From NCBI RefSeq assembly GCF_044810985.1, contig NZ_CP085242.1:744001-808000 (forward strand): a stretch of 64,000 nt of DNA. Reading direction: 5' to 3'. The translations under genes were made by a program, and so were the position numbers. Under the pieces are notes generated by a model. That model worked only from the letters and a program-made list of their open reading frames with translations, searched no databases and was not told where the DNA came from. This document shows, in pieces, positions 1-8,374 of the stretch; position 1 is the first letter of the stretch, and every line of letters starts with the position of its first letter. The stretch comes from Marinospirillum sp031581385. Lineage in GTDB: Bacteria > Pseudomonadota > Gammaproteobacteria > Pseudomonadales > Halomonadaceae.

Positions 1-161
1 CGGGAAGCTTGCGAACCCAACAGCTGCTGGGTTTGCTGGATAATAAAATGCCGGGCAGCCAGATGACTGGGTTGCGGGGATATGCCTGTTATCAGGGTCG
101 AGGTGACCACAGAAATCAACACCAACAAGACCAACAGGCCCACCACCCACAACCCTGACAT
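1..161 (-). CDS. N-terminal fragment of a membrane-anchored protein (partial)
   Basis: The reading frame starts with ATG at 161 and is still open at the window edge, giving about 53 residues. A GGGAGTAGGG stretch just upstream is a plausible ribosome binding site. Residues 2-26 are almost entirely hydrophobic (SGLWVVGLLVLLVLISVV), so this is a signal anchor or signal peptide, followed by a more polar stretch rich in Gln and Ser. Too little is visible for a family call. The gene begins 19 bp after the stop of the YghU-type GST gene on the same strand, so it may be the last member of that transcription unit. The start is fairly secure; the function is unknown. Confidence 0.5.
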   Translation of the reverse strand, partial: MSGLWVVGLLVLLVLISVVTSTLITGISPQPSHLAARHFIIQQTQQLLGSQAS

Positions 162-180
162 CCCTACTCCCTGACATTAT

Positions 181-1032
181 TTACTTTTGCAGCTGGGCAA
201 AATCCGCAGCACTGTGGCGCTCATGCAGCTGTTCACTTTCCTCACCCCAGGTGCGGTTGACCTTGCGTCCGCGTTGCACCGCAGGGCGGGCATCGATGGC
301 CTCAGCCCAGCGCTTGACCTGCGTGTAGCTGTCCACCTGGAGAAACTCGGCGGCATCATACAGACGTCCCAGCACCAGAGCACCGTACCAGGGCCAGATC
401 AGCATATCAGCAATCGTATAGTCTTCACCGGCCATGTAGGTATTCTCAGCCAGATGCCGATCCAGCACATCCAGTTGACGTTTGACCTCCATGGTGAAGC
501 GATTGATGGGGTATTCCAGTTTTTCCGGAGCATAGGCGTAAAAATGCCCGAAACCACCCCCCAGCATGGGGGCCGCACCCATCTGCCAGAACACCCAGTT
601 CATGCATTCAGTACGGGCTTGCAGATCCTTGGGCAGAAAGTGACCAAACTTTTCTGCCAGATAAAGCAGAATCGAACCGGATTCGAACACCCGCAGCGGT
701 GGATTCTGGCTGTGATCCACCAAGGCTGGAATTTTGGAGTTGGGGTTGATCTCGACAAAACCCGAGCCGAATTGATCGCCCTGGGTGATATCGATCAGCC
801 AGGCATCATACTCCGCTTCCTTGATCCCCAGTTCCAGCAGCTCTTCCAGCATCACTGTGGCTTTGACACCATTGGGCGTGGCCAGGGAATACAACTGAAA
901 AGGATGCTTGCCCACCGGCAATTCCTTGTCATGGGTGGCACCTGCCTCAGGGCGATTGATGTTGGCAAACTTACCGCCATTGCCTGGCTCCCACTGCCAG
1001 ACTTTGGGTGGGGTGTAATCTGAAGTGCTCAT
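181..1032 (-). CDS. yghU: YghU-type glutathione S-transferase / disulfide-bond oxidoreductase
   Basis: A 283-residue cytoplasmic protein of the YghU branch of the GST superfamily, whose members bind glutathione and reduce disulfides or organic peroxides rather than conjugate typical GST substrates. The N-terminal extension with a PPKVW...GGKFANINRP run is characteristic of YghU. The thioredoxin-like domain follows (about 45-130), with the TPNGVK segment where the active site lies and INPNSKIPALVD supplying the conserved cis-Pro loop, then an all-helical C-terminal domain (about 140-270). Length fits the family. Its ATG overlaps the stop of the upstream old-yellow-enzyme gene by 4 bp, so the two are translationally coupled, which suggests a shared role in electrophile or peroxide detoxification. 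Confidence 0.9.
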   Translation of the reverse strand: MSTSDYTPPKVWQWEPGNGGKFANINRPEAGATHDKELPVGKHPFQLYSLATPNGVKATVMLEELLELGIKEAEYDAWLIDITQGDQFGSGFVEINPNSKIPALVDHSQNPPLRVFESGSILLYLAEKFGHFLPKDLQARTECMNWVFWQMGAAPMLGGGFGHFYAYAPEKLEYPINRFTMEVKRQLDVLDRHLAENTYMAGEDYTIADMLIWPWYGALVLGRLYDAAEFLQVDSYTQVKRWAEAIDARPAVQRGRKVNRTWGEESEQLHERHSAADFAQLQK

Positions 1033-2099
1033 GCATTTCTCCTTGGATAATCGGTGTAACCCTCAGTACCTTGAGTGTAGAAGGTTTTGGGATCAGCCTG
1101 GTTGAGTTCTGCCCCCTCCTGAATACGCTCCGGCAAATCCGGGTTGGCAATAAAGGGAACCCCAAAAGCCACGGCATCCACCTGCCCCTGGCTCACCGCT
1201 TCTGCAGCTTCCTCGGGACTATACCCCATATTGACGATGAGATTGCCCTGATACTGCTCACGAAACGGTGTAATGATATCTGCCTGCTGCTCACCCTTGA
1301 AGTCAGCACGCATCAGGTGAACATAGGCCAGCTGGTAACTATTGAGCTGCTTGGCCAGCCAGGTCATCAGACCAACGGGGTCTTCATCTTTCATGCTGTT
1401 AAAGCTGTTCAGAGGTGAGAAGCGAATACCAATGCGGTCTTCACTCCAGACCTCTGCCACGGCTTCTATCACCTCCAACAGCAAGCGGGTACGGTTTTCC
1501 ACACTGCCGCCATAAGGGCCATCACGATGATTGGCGCTGGTGCGTAAAAACTCATCCAGCAGATAACCGTTGGCGGCATGAATTTCCACGCCATCAAAAC
1601 CGGCTTCACGGGCATTTTCAGCGGCTTTGGCAAAGCCTTTCACGATATCCGGCAACTCTGCATCTTTCAGAGCCCTGGGTTCTGGGTAATCCAGCTTACC
1701 TTCGGGTGTATTGGCCTTGTCACTGGTGATCGCCAGAGCACTGGGTGCCACCGGCTGTTTGCCATCATTGAGAACCGGGTGGCAGGTGCGACCGCCGTGC
1801 CAGATCTGCAGAAAGATCTTGCCGCCCTCGGCATGGACGGCATCCGTCACTTTTTTCCAGGCGGCAACCTGGGCCGCTGAATAAATACCCGGCTCCCGCC
1901 AGAAGGAGGAATTGCCCTCCATTGCCATCGTTGCTTCGGCAATGATCAGACCCGCCGAGGCCCGCTGGGCGTAGTAATCAACCATCATCTCGGTTGGCAC
2001 ATGATCCTGGTCGGCCCGGCAACGAGTCAACGGAGCCATGAGTACCCGGTTGCTGATCTCCACTGCACCCAGTTGCAAGGGGGTGAAAAGATTGCTCAT
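1029..2099 (-). CDS. nemA: Old yellow enzyme family FMN oxidoreductase (NemA-like alkene reductase)
   Basis: A 356-residue FMN-dependent TIM-barrel flavoprotein that reduces activated alkenes such as N-ethylmaleimide, and often nitro compounds, with NAD(P)H. Family features seen: LFTPLQLGAVEISNRVLMAPLTR at the N-terminus, QIWHGGR, EIHAANGYLLDEFLR (the substrate-binding His/Asn pair) and the late GVPFIANPDLPER phosphate-binding segment. I chose ATG 2099 over an in-frame start 78 bp upstream because the protein then begins exactly at the family start and has an AAGGCGAG ribosome binding site. It is the first gene of a two-gene unit with the YghU-type GST (4-bp overlap). No NemR-like repressor gene is visible in the window. 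Confidence 0.88.
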   Translation of the reverse strand: MSNLFTPLQLGAVEISNRVLMAPLTRCRADQDHVPTEMMVDYYAQRASAGLIIAEATMAMEGNSSFWREPGIYSAAQVAAWKKVTDAVHAEGGKIFLQIWHGGRTCHPVLNDGKQPVAPSALAITSDKANTPEGKLDYPEPRALKDAELPDIVKGFAKAAENAREAGFDGVEIHAANGYLLDEFLRTSANHRDGPYGGSVENRTRLLLEVIEAVAEVWSEDRIGIRFSPLNSFNSMKDEDPVGLMTWLAKQLNSYQLAYVHLMRADFKGEQQADIITPFREQYQGNLIVNMGYSPEEAAEAVSQGQVDAVAFGVPFIANPDLPERIQEGAELNQADPKTFYTQGTEGYTDYPRRNA

Positions 2100-2273
2100 A
2101 AATACACTCGCCTTAAAGTTGATGGTAAAGCATCTAGGTGGGGGTAAAAGGTGTCCTCTACAAGGCCTCAGGCTCAAAAACCATCAGAGACTAATTTTAA
2201 CTTTACTAATATAAGGTTATACCACTAGTATGTAGGGACAATCGATACAACAATAACAAGAGGAGACCAGATC

Positions 2274-3545
2274 ATGGCTCATGTTGTAATTCTGGGAGCA
2301 GGCACCGGCGGCATGGCAGCTGCTTACGAGTTGCGTCACAAGCTGGACAAAACTCACGAGGTCACCGTCATCAATGAACGGGATCACTTTCAGTTTGTAC
2401 CCTCCAACCCCTGGGTGGGCGTCGGATGGCGGGATTCCAAAGACATCAGTTTCCCCATTGAACCCCACCTCAAAAAACACAAAATCAACTTCATCGCCCA
2501 GCGCGTTGACAAAATAGATGCTCAGGGCAACAGCCTGACCCTCGCCAACGGTGAAAGTGTCGGCTATGACCACCTGATGATCATGACCGGCCCCAAACTG
2601 TCCTTTGAAGAAGTTCCCGGCTCCGGCCCTCATGGCGGCCACACCCAATCGGTTTGCACCCTGGATCACGCCCAGGCTTCCTACAAAAATTTTGAGGAAC
2701 TCTGTGAAGACCCCGGCCCGGTTGTGGTCGGTGCCATGGCGGGTGCCAGCTGTTATGGCCCCGCCTATGAATACGCCTTCATCCTCAACAAGGAACTCCA
2801 GAACCGCAAGGTGCGCGACAAGGTGCCCATGACCTATGTCACCAGCGAGCCTTACATCGGGCATCTGGGCCTGGGTGGTGTGGGGGATTCCAAAACCCTG
2901 CTGGAGTCCGACCTGCGCAACCATCACATCAAGTGGATCTGCAATGCCAAGGTCACCCAGGTTGAAGAAGGCATGATGTTCGTGGATGAGTACAATGAAG
3001 CAGGCGAGGTCATCAAACAGCATGAGCTACCCTTCAAGCACTCCATGATGCTGCCCGCCTTCAAGGGAGTTGATTGTGTTGCTGAGGTGCCTGATCTGTG
3101 CAACCCACGCGGTTTTGTCAAGGTGGACGATCACCAGCGCAGCCCGGTGTATGACAACATCTGGGCCGCCGGGGTTTGCATTGCCATTCCACCCGTGGAA
3201 AAAACCCCGGTTCCAGTCGGCGTTCCCAAAACCGGCTATATGATTGAATCCATGGTCACGGCCATCGTGGAAAATGTCCATGCCGTACTCAATGAGGAAG
3301 AACCCACTTCCCAGGCCACCTGGAATGCCATCTGCCTGGCGGATATGGGGGATACCGGTGCCGCCTTTGTGGCCCTGCCGCAGATACCCCCGCGTAATGT
3401 CAACTGGTTCAAAAAGGGCAAGTGGGTTCACGTCGCCAAGGTCGCCTTTGAAAAATACTTCATCCGCAAGATGAAAACCGGCAACCACGAACCCTTTTAT
3501 GAAAAACAAATCCTCAAGATGATTGGTGTGGAACGCCTCAAGTAA
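2274..3545 (+). CDS. sqr: Sulfide:quinone oxidoreductase (membrane-associated flavoprotein)
   Basis: A 423-residue FAD protein of the SQR family, which oxidises sulfide to polysulfide or sulfur and passes electrons to the quinone pool at the inner membrane. The N-terminal GAGTGGMAAA dinucleotide-binding loop is clear. Cysteines fall at residues 128 (SVCTLDHA), 160 (ASCYGPAYE) and 354 (NAICLAD), closely matching the three redox cysteines of the well-studied type I enzyme (128, 160, 356). The second FAD motif lies around 295-325 (NIWAAGVCIAIPP...VGVPKTGYMIESM). The basic, amphipathic C-terminus (FEKYFIRKMKTG) fits membrane attachment. It is monocistronic, with a hairpin right after the stop. 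A related flavocytochrome c subunit is less likely given the cysteine set. Confidence 0.87.
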   Translation: MAHVVILGAGTGGMAAAYELRHKLDKTHEVTVINERDHFQFVPSNPWVGVGWRDSKDISFPIEPHLKKHKINFIAQRVDKIDAQGNSLTLANGESVGYDHLMIMTGPKLSFEEVPGSGPHGGHTQSVCTLDHAQASYKNFEELCEDPGPVVVGAMAGASCYGPAYEYAFILNKELQNRKVRDKVPMTYVTSEPYIGHLGLGGVGDSKTLLESDLRNHHIKWICNAKVTQVEEGMMFVDEYNEAGEVIKQHELPFKHSMMLPAFKGVDCVAEVPDLCNPRGFVKVDDHQRSPVYDNIWAAGVCIAIPPVEKTPVPVGVPKTGYMIESMVTAIVENVHAVLNEEEPTSQATWNAICLADMGDTGAAFVALPQIPPRNVNWFKKGKWVHVAKVAFEKYFIRKMKTGNHEPFYEKQILKMIGVERLK

Positions 3546-3553
3546 CCTTCCAT

Positions 3554-3585
3554 TTCAGGGGTTTTCCCAAGCGAAGGCCCCTGAA
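3554..3585 (+). terminator. Candidate hairpin terminator after sqr
   Basis: Eight-base perfect arms TTCAGGGG and CCCCTGAA enclose a 16-base loop, starting 8 bp after the sqr stop. No U-tract follows, so this may be a weak or factor-dependent terminator or an mRNA-stabilising 3' hairpin. Confidence 0.35.
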
Positions 3586-3659
3586 CTCCCGAATGGCTTG
3601 CAAAAACACCTAAAAGCCCTACCCTGTGTTTTTCCCAACCTCAGCCATTTCACTGAACC

Positions 3660-4982
3660 ATGCTCCTGTTCAACAAGCGTCCACCCGCCCAGACCGGTTC
3701 CCTTTTTCGCCTGGCCTGGCCTTTGCTGCTTTCCAACTGCACCGTGCCCTTGTTGGGTCTGGTGGACACTGCCGTGCTCGGGCATTTGCCGGATGGCCGC
3801 TACCTGGCAGCCGTTGCTCTGGGTGCGGTCATCTTCAGCTTTCTTTACTGGGGGTTTGGTTTTCTGCGCATGGGCACCACAGGCCTGGTGGCGCAAACCT
3901 GGGGGCAGGAAGACAGAAAAGCTTTGGGACGGGTCATTTTTCAGGCGCTGACTCTGGCCCTTCTTCTGGGATTGGCCCTGCAACTCCTGCGTCCCTTTAT
4001 TCCAGGCTTGTTGAGCCTATTGGACAGCAGCCCCGATGCCCGCCTTCTGGCCAGCGATTATGTCGCCATTCGCTTGTGGAGTGCACCTGCCGTACTCATG
4101 CAGTATGTGGTTCTGGGCCTGGCTATCGGCCTGGGTCGCACCGGAGTTGTTCTCTGGCTGCTGATACTGGGTAACGGTATAAATATCCTGCTGGATCTCT
4201 GGTTTGTGATGGGGCTGGGCCTGACCAGCAATGGCGTCGCCTTCGCCAGTCTTATTGCTGAAACTTCAGCTGCTGCTGTGGGATTGATCTGGCTGGTGGT
4301 TACCTGTAAAGCCCTGCAAATCCCCTTGCAGCGGCCTGTACCTGACCCTGCTAGCCTTAAAAAGCTCATTCAGGTCAACAGTGATCTTTTCATCCGTACT
4401 CTGGCTTTGCTGCTGGCTCTGGCGTTTTTTACCCGTCAGGGTGCTGCTCAGGGCAATGAGGTGCTGGCGGCCAATGCCGTACTCATGCAACTGGTGATGC
4501 TTTCCAGTTATCTTCTGGATGGCTTTGCCCAGGCTGTGGAAGGCCGTTTTGGTACTGCCTTTGCCCGCAGCCACCGTGAAGCCAGGGAAGTCTACAAAGC
4601 AGGGCTGTTTCTTTCTGTGATGACCGCTACAGCCATCACCCTGGCCGCCTGGCTGGGTGGCCCCTGGCTGATTCAGCAACTGACCGACCTGGAAGACATC
4701 CGCCAACTGGCCACCACCTATCTACCCTGGTTGTGGCTGATACTGCCTGTCTCCCTCTGGTGTTATCTCTATGATGGTGTGTTCATTGGGGCCACCTGGA
4801 CAGCCGCCATGCGCAACAGCCTGCTGATCGCCCTGGTTGGCTACCTCTTGGCCTGGTGGCTATTGCAGGATTACGACAATCACGGCCTCTGGGCTGCATT
4901 TCTGGTATTCAATGCCTTGCGGGGGCTGACCCTGGGATGGGTGTTCAGAAAGCGTTTCTCACTCACTGTCACCAAACAATAA
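3660..4982 (+). CDS. dinF: MATE family multidrug / DinF-like efflux protein
   Basis: A 440-residue integral membrane protein of the MATE superfamily, DinF branch, expected to export cationic compounds using Na+ or H+. About twelve hydrophobic segments are visible, arranged as two six-helix halves. The N-terminal part (LFRLAWPLLLSNCTVPLLGLVDTAVLGHL) carries the family's conserved VDTAVLGHL segment, and the GFLRMGTTGLVAQ segment is also typical. No LexA-type box was recognised upstream, so the SOS link known for E. coli DinF is not supported here. The ribosome binding site before ATG 3660 is weak. The gene converges on the small gene at 4959-5210, overlapping it by 24 bp. Confidence 0.85.
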   Translation: MLLFNKRPPAQTGSLFRLAWPLLLSNCTVPLLGLVDTAVLGHLPDGRYLAAVALGAVIFSFLYWGFGFLRMGTTGLVAQTWGQEDRKALGRVIFQALTLALLLGLALQLLRPFIPGLLSLLDSSPDARLLASDYVAIRLWSAPAVLMQYVVLGLAIGLGRTGVVLWLLILGNGINILLDLWFVMGLGLTSNGVAFASLIAETSAAAVGLIWLVVTCKALQIPLQRPVPDPASLKKLIQVNSDLFIRTLALLLALAFFTRQGAAQGNEVLAANAVLMQLVMLSSYLLDGFAQAVEGRFGTAFARSHREAREVYKAGLFLSVMTATAITLAAWLGGPWLIQQLTDLEDIRQLATTYLPWLWLILPVSLWCYLYDGVFIGATWTAAMRNSLLIALVGYLLAWWLLQDYDNHGLWAAFLVFNALRGLTLGWVFRKRFSLTVTKQ

Positions 4983-5210
4983 ATCATCAATTTCGCGCAT
5001 GATGAACCCATGATCGGTGATATTGTGCGTCAAATGCCGAGCTTCCTCTTCGGTGTAATGATGCAGGTTAAAACTGATCTCACCGGCCGCTTCACCGTCA
5101 TAAAGCAGTTTAACCTGCAACAACCAGTTTTCAGCCTCTGCCGCAGGCTGTAACTCCATCACCGCTCGCAGATGACCTTCCAGATGACTGATTAAATGAT
5201 AAGTGCCCAT
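4959..5210 (-). CDS. Small conserved hypothetical protein
   Basis: An 83-residue acidic protein with no signal peptide or membrane segment, and I do not recognise its family. It starts with a strong GGGGAGG ribosome binding site 5 bp before ATG 5210. The sequence is soluble-protein-like, with an amphipathic helix near the end (EEEARHLTHNITDHGFIMREIDDLLFG) and several His residues. Its 3' end overlaps the end of the convergent MATE gene by 24 bp. The ribosome binding site and ordinary codon use support a real gene; no function is proposed. Confidence 0.6.
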   Translation of the reverse strand: MGTYHLISHLEGHLRAVMELQPAAEAENWLLQVKLLYDGEAAGEISFNLHHYTEEEARHLTHNITDHGFIMREIDDLLFGDSE

Positions 5211-5327
5211 ACGGCCTCCCCTTCAAAATAGCTGAGGCCATGCAAAAAATGCGCCCGCAATGCTCAGTTGTCTTGGTATGTCTTTTGCTGAACCGGAGAA
5301 GACTTTTCACTTTTCGGAAGGGACTCA

Positions 5328-5738
5328 ATGGCTCGCATTGTTTTTTATGAAAAACCCGGCTGTATTAACAACACTCGCCAGAAGCAGCTACTGCAAACAT
5401 CAGGGCATGAGGTGGTGGCCTGCAACCTCTTGACCGAACCCTGGACTTCAGCGCGGTTGCAGTCTTTTTTCAAGGACTTACCTTTAGAGCAATGGTTTAA
5501 TCCAGCAGCACCCAGAATCAAGCAGGGTAAACTTGTGCCTGCCTCCTTGACCGAAGAAGAAGCACTGGCGCAGATGCTGCAAGACCCCCTGCTGATCCGG
5601 CGACCTTTGATGATCAGTGAAGGGCGCCATTTGGTTGGTTTTGATCTGGCCGAAGTCAAAGCCTGGGTGGGATTGGATCAGCAGGATACCAACATAGATG
5701 TAGAGACTTGTAGGAAGTCTCACACAACACCACCCTGA
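5328..5738 (+). CDS. ArsC/Spx-fold protein of the nitrogenase-associated (NifO-like) subgroup
   Basis: A 136-residue thioredoxin-fold protein of the ArsC/Spx family. The N-terminus reads IVFYEKPGCINNTRQK, a pattern typical of proteins annotated as arsenate reductase-like or nitrogenase-associated. Only the single Cys of the ArsC position is present. LIRRPLMISEGRHLVGFD is the conserved C-terminal family segment, containing the Arg that contacts substrate in true arsenate reductases. A GGAAGGGA ribosome binding site precedes ATG 5328. No arsR, arsB or nif genes are nearby, so arsenate reduction is not supported by context. It converges on the NYN gene with a 4-bp gap. Confidence 0.75.
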   Translation: MARIVFYEKPGCINNTRQKQLLQTSGHEVVACNLLTEPWTSARLQSFFKDLPLEQWFNPAAPRIKQGKLVPASLTEEEALAQMLQDPLLIRRPLMISEGRHLVGFDLAEVKAWVGLDQQDTNIDVETCRKSHTTPP

Positions 5739-5742
5739 ATCT

Positions 5743-6219
5743 TCAATTGAGCAAAAGATCCTTTTCTATCGGGATGAACTGATTTGCAGCCTTGACCAGG
5801 GAAGCCGAAGTTAATTGAGCAACACCATAAACTTCGACATCATTGCCGTTCTCTTTGCGCAATTTATCCACCAGAAGGTCAAAGTCACCATCCCCGGATA
5901 CCAGGGCAACCACATCCGTTTCCTTTGAATACTCCAAGGCATCAATCACGATGCCTACATCCCAGTCTCCCTTTGCCGAGCCATCGAATCTTTGGATAAA
6001 AGGCTTCAACTTCACTTCAAATCCGATAGCACGCAATATATTTTGAAATTCATGCTGCTTCTGGTCACCCCGGTCGGTGGCATAAGCAATCGCTTTAACA
6101 ACCTGTCGATTTGCGGTAACCCGTGACCAGAACCTGTTGTAGTCGAAATTACGCTTAAACACCTGCCGCGTCGTGTAATAAACATTCTGCACATCCACCA
6201 GAACCACTACTTTTTCCAT
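5743..6219 (-). CDS. NYN domain protein (LabA/DUF88-type predicted ribonuclease)
   Basis: A 158-residue single-domain NYN protein with a PIN-like fold, predicted to be a metal-dependent RNase. The acidic residues of the fold are visible: VVLVDVQNVYY at the N-terminus, GDWDVGIVIDAL in the middle and ALVSGDGDFDLLVD near the end. I use ATG 6219 because AAGGGA lies upstream at a workable distance and the core begins directly; a GTG 27 bp further upstream is the alternative. It follows the Usp gene on the same strand (31 bp after its stop), so it may be co-transcribed with the BCCT-Usp unit. The RNA target is unknown. Confidence 0.82.
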   Translation of the reverse strand: MEKVVVLVDVQNVYYTTRQVFKRNFDYNRFWSRVTANRQVVKAIAYATDRGDQKQHEFQNILRAIGFEVKLKPFIQRFDGSAKGDWDVGIVIDALEYSKETDVVALVSGDGDFDLLVDKLRKENGNDVEVYGVAQLTSASLVKAANQFIPIEKDLLLN

Positions 6220-6249
6220 AATTGCATTTCCCTTCGGCAGTCTCACCCG

Positions 6250-6699
6250 TTATTCGGGAGGATCATTGGCTTTCTCCAACGACGGCAATACAAGCACCGG
6301 ACAGGAGGCATTGACTGAAACATACTCAACCGTTGCCCGACGCAAGGGCCAGTGGCCACTACTGCCACGGGAAACCAGAATCATCAAATCAGCGCAAAGC
6401 TGGCCCGCCAGGCTCAGCAGCTTTTCACCGGTATTTCCTGCGATGACATGCAGGTTGGCATGACTGTTTTTCGGCAGATATTTCTGGACCATTTGATCCA
6501 GGGTTTCCCGAACCGCAGCCTCTTTATCCTCTGGTGCTTCTTCTGTCACGTAAGGGAAGAATCCACCCCCGCCGGGGCTATACACACTGGCAAGATGCAA
6601 TTCACCCCCTTCTGCCAGCATTTCCATGGCCGTTTCCAGAGCACGTTTTCCTTCGCCATCGTCTTCAGGATCTATCGCGATCAAAAGTTTTTGATACAT
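6250..6699 (-). CDS. Universal stress protein (UspA family)
   Basis: A 149-residue single Usp domain. The N-terminal strand is KLLIAIDPEDDGEG, and the usual nucleotide-binding region near the C-terminus reads MILVSRGSSGHWPLRRATVEYVSVNASCPVLVL, resembling the ATP-binding G-x2-G-x9-G(S/T) motif with Ala in place of one Gly, so nucleotide binding is plausible but not certain. Its start lies 35 bp inside the 3' end of the BCCT transporter gene, so the two are tightly coupled. Usp proteins sit beside osmolyte transporters in other halophilic bacteria, where they can modulate uptake; that role is inferred here from position. Confidence 0.87.
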   Translation of the reverse strand: MYQKLLIAIDPEDDGEGKRALETAMEMLAEGGELHLASVYSPGGGGFFPYVTEEAPEDKEAAVRETLDQMVQKYLPKNSHANLHVIAGNTGEKLLSLAGQLCADLMILVSRGSSGHWPLRRATVEYVSVNASCPVLVLPSLEKANDPPE

Positions 6700-8290
6700 A
6701 TTCGCTCTCCTGTTTCGTTTCGGGCGCTACCTCCACCTCAGCAAAAGCTCGCCCTTGAACCAACTCATTCACGCTGTAGCCACGATAATCCGCCCGAAGT
6801 GCCCTGAACAACGCCACTGCCATGAAAATCAGCAGGATACAAAAAGGCAGCCCCAGGGAAGTAATAACGTTTTGCAGTGCATCCAGCCCCCCTGCCAGCA
6901 ACAAGGTGGCCGCAATACCACCCTGGGCTACCGCCCAGAAGATACGCTGGCGCACCTGGGAAGGCTGATCATCCCAGCGAGTCAGCATATCAATGACCAG
7001 AGAGGCGGAATCTGAAGAGGTGGTAAAGAAAATCGTGATAATCACCACGCTCAACACTGAAGCCAACTCAGCCATTGGAAATGCATCCAGAAAGGCAAAA
7101 ACAGCGACAGATGGGTCTTGTTGAACCTGCTCGGCCAATTCAACCTGTCCGCTCATCTCCAACTGAATAGCCGATAACCCGAAAATTCCAAACCACACCA
7201 GAGTGAAGACTGTGGGTGCAAACAGAACCCCCGCCACAAACTCACGGATCGTTCTTCCCCGGGAAATCCGGGCAATAAAAATGCCGACATAGGGTGCCCA
7301 GGCAATAGTCCAGGCCCAGTAGAAGAGAGTCCATTGACGCTGCCAGTCCGTTTCCTTGAAGGTTTCTGTCCAGAAGGCCAAACGGGGCAAGGCATCAAGA
7401 TAGCCACCCACGCTTTGAACCATGCCTTCGGCAATAAAAACACTCGGGCCCAGGGTAAGAACAAACATCAGCAACCCCAACGCAAGCAGGATGTTGAGCT
7501 GGGACAGCCTGCGCACGCCCTTATCCAGCCCCAGAGCGACCGAAGTAGCCGCAATGCCGGTAATAACGGCTATTATGATGACCTGAACCAGGCCAGTAGA
7601 AGGCGCATCAAACAAATAGTTCAGGCCACTGTTCAGCTGCAGGGTTCCCAGACCCAGCGAGGTTGCCACACCAAACAGGGTTCCCAGCACAGCAATCACA
7701 TCCACGGCCCAGCCCCAGGGCCCAAATGTTCGTTTTCCGAGGATGGGATAGAACAAGCTGCTGATACGCATGGGCAGATTGTGCCGGTAGGCAAAGTAAC
7801 TAATGGCCAGCCCCGGCATGGCAAAAATGGTCCAGGTGTGCAGACCAAAGTGATACAGCGCCAGGCTCATGGCATCACTGGCCGCCTCCTCTGAACCCGG
7901 CTCCACCCCTTCAAAAGGCGGATTGGCAAAGTGGGAAATAGGTTCTGCCACACCCCAGAACATCAGGATGGTCCCGATGCCGGCAGCAAACAGCATGGTA
8001 AACCAGGTCAAATTGGAATAATCAGGCAGACTGTCATCCGTTCCAAGACGGATATTCCCATAGCGACTCATGGCCAGGCCCAGCAGGAAAATCAACAGGC
8101 CGCTCACAGCAAGAATATAAAACCAGCCCAGAGAATGAGCAACCCAGCCAGTCAACAGCCCAAAACTTTCAGCAACAATTTCGTTAAACGGAATCGCCAA
8201 AGCCACGAACAGGGCAGCAATCCCTGCCGAGGTAAAAAACACCCCAGGTATCGTCTGCAGCCCCAGCAGACGTTGCAAGCGTTCCAGCAT
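6665..8290 (-). CDS. BCCT family transporter (betaine/choline/carnitine type)
   Basis: About 541 residues with twelve predicted membrane helices, of the BCCT family that imports trimethylammonium compatible solutes using Na+ or H+. Family signatures: FAAGIGTILMFWGVAEP, YFAYRHNLPMRISSLFYP and the aromatic FYWAWTIAWAPYVGIFIARISRGR in helix 8 that forms the substrate box. The C-terminal tail is short, unlike BetP, so strong osmosensing by the tail is unlikely. I use ATG 8290 (AGGGG 5 bp upstream); an in-frame TTG at 8323 would add 11 residues. It overlaps the Usp gene by 35 bp. Betaine, choline or ectoine-type substrates cannot be separated from sequence alone. Confidence 0.9.
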   Translation of the reverse strand: MLERLQRLLGLQTIPGVFFTSAGIAALFVALAIPFNEIVAESFGLLTGWVAHSLGWFYILAVSGLLIFLLGLAMSRYGNIRLGTDDSLPDYSNLTWFTMLFAAGIGTILMFWGVAEPISHFANPPFEGVEPGSEEAASDAMSLALYHFGLHTWTIFAMPGLAISYFAYRHNLPMRISSLFYPILGKRTFGPWGWAVDVIAVLGTLFGVATSLGLGTLQLNSGLNYLFDAPSTGLVQVIIIAVITGIAATSVALGLDKGVRRLSQLNILLALGLLMFVLTLGPSVFIAEGMVQSVGGYLDALPRLAFWTETFKETDWQRQWTLFYWAWTIAWAPYVGIFIARISRGRTIREFVAGVLFAPTVFTLVWFGIFGLSAIQLEMSGQVELAEQVQQDPSVAVFAFLDAFPMAELASVLSVVIITIFFTTSSDSASLVIDMLTRWDDQPSQVRQRIFWAVAQGGIAATLLLAGGLDALQNVITSLGLPFCILLIFMAVALFRALRADYRGYSVNELVQGRAFAEVEVAPETKQESEYVSKTFDRDRS

Positions 8291-8374
8291 TTCGGCCCCT
8301 GTTTCCTCAGAATGAATCGACAAGAAGCCTTACGCTATCACACGCAACCAGCGGAGGAACAGGTGTTAAACCCG

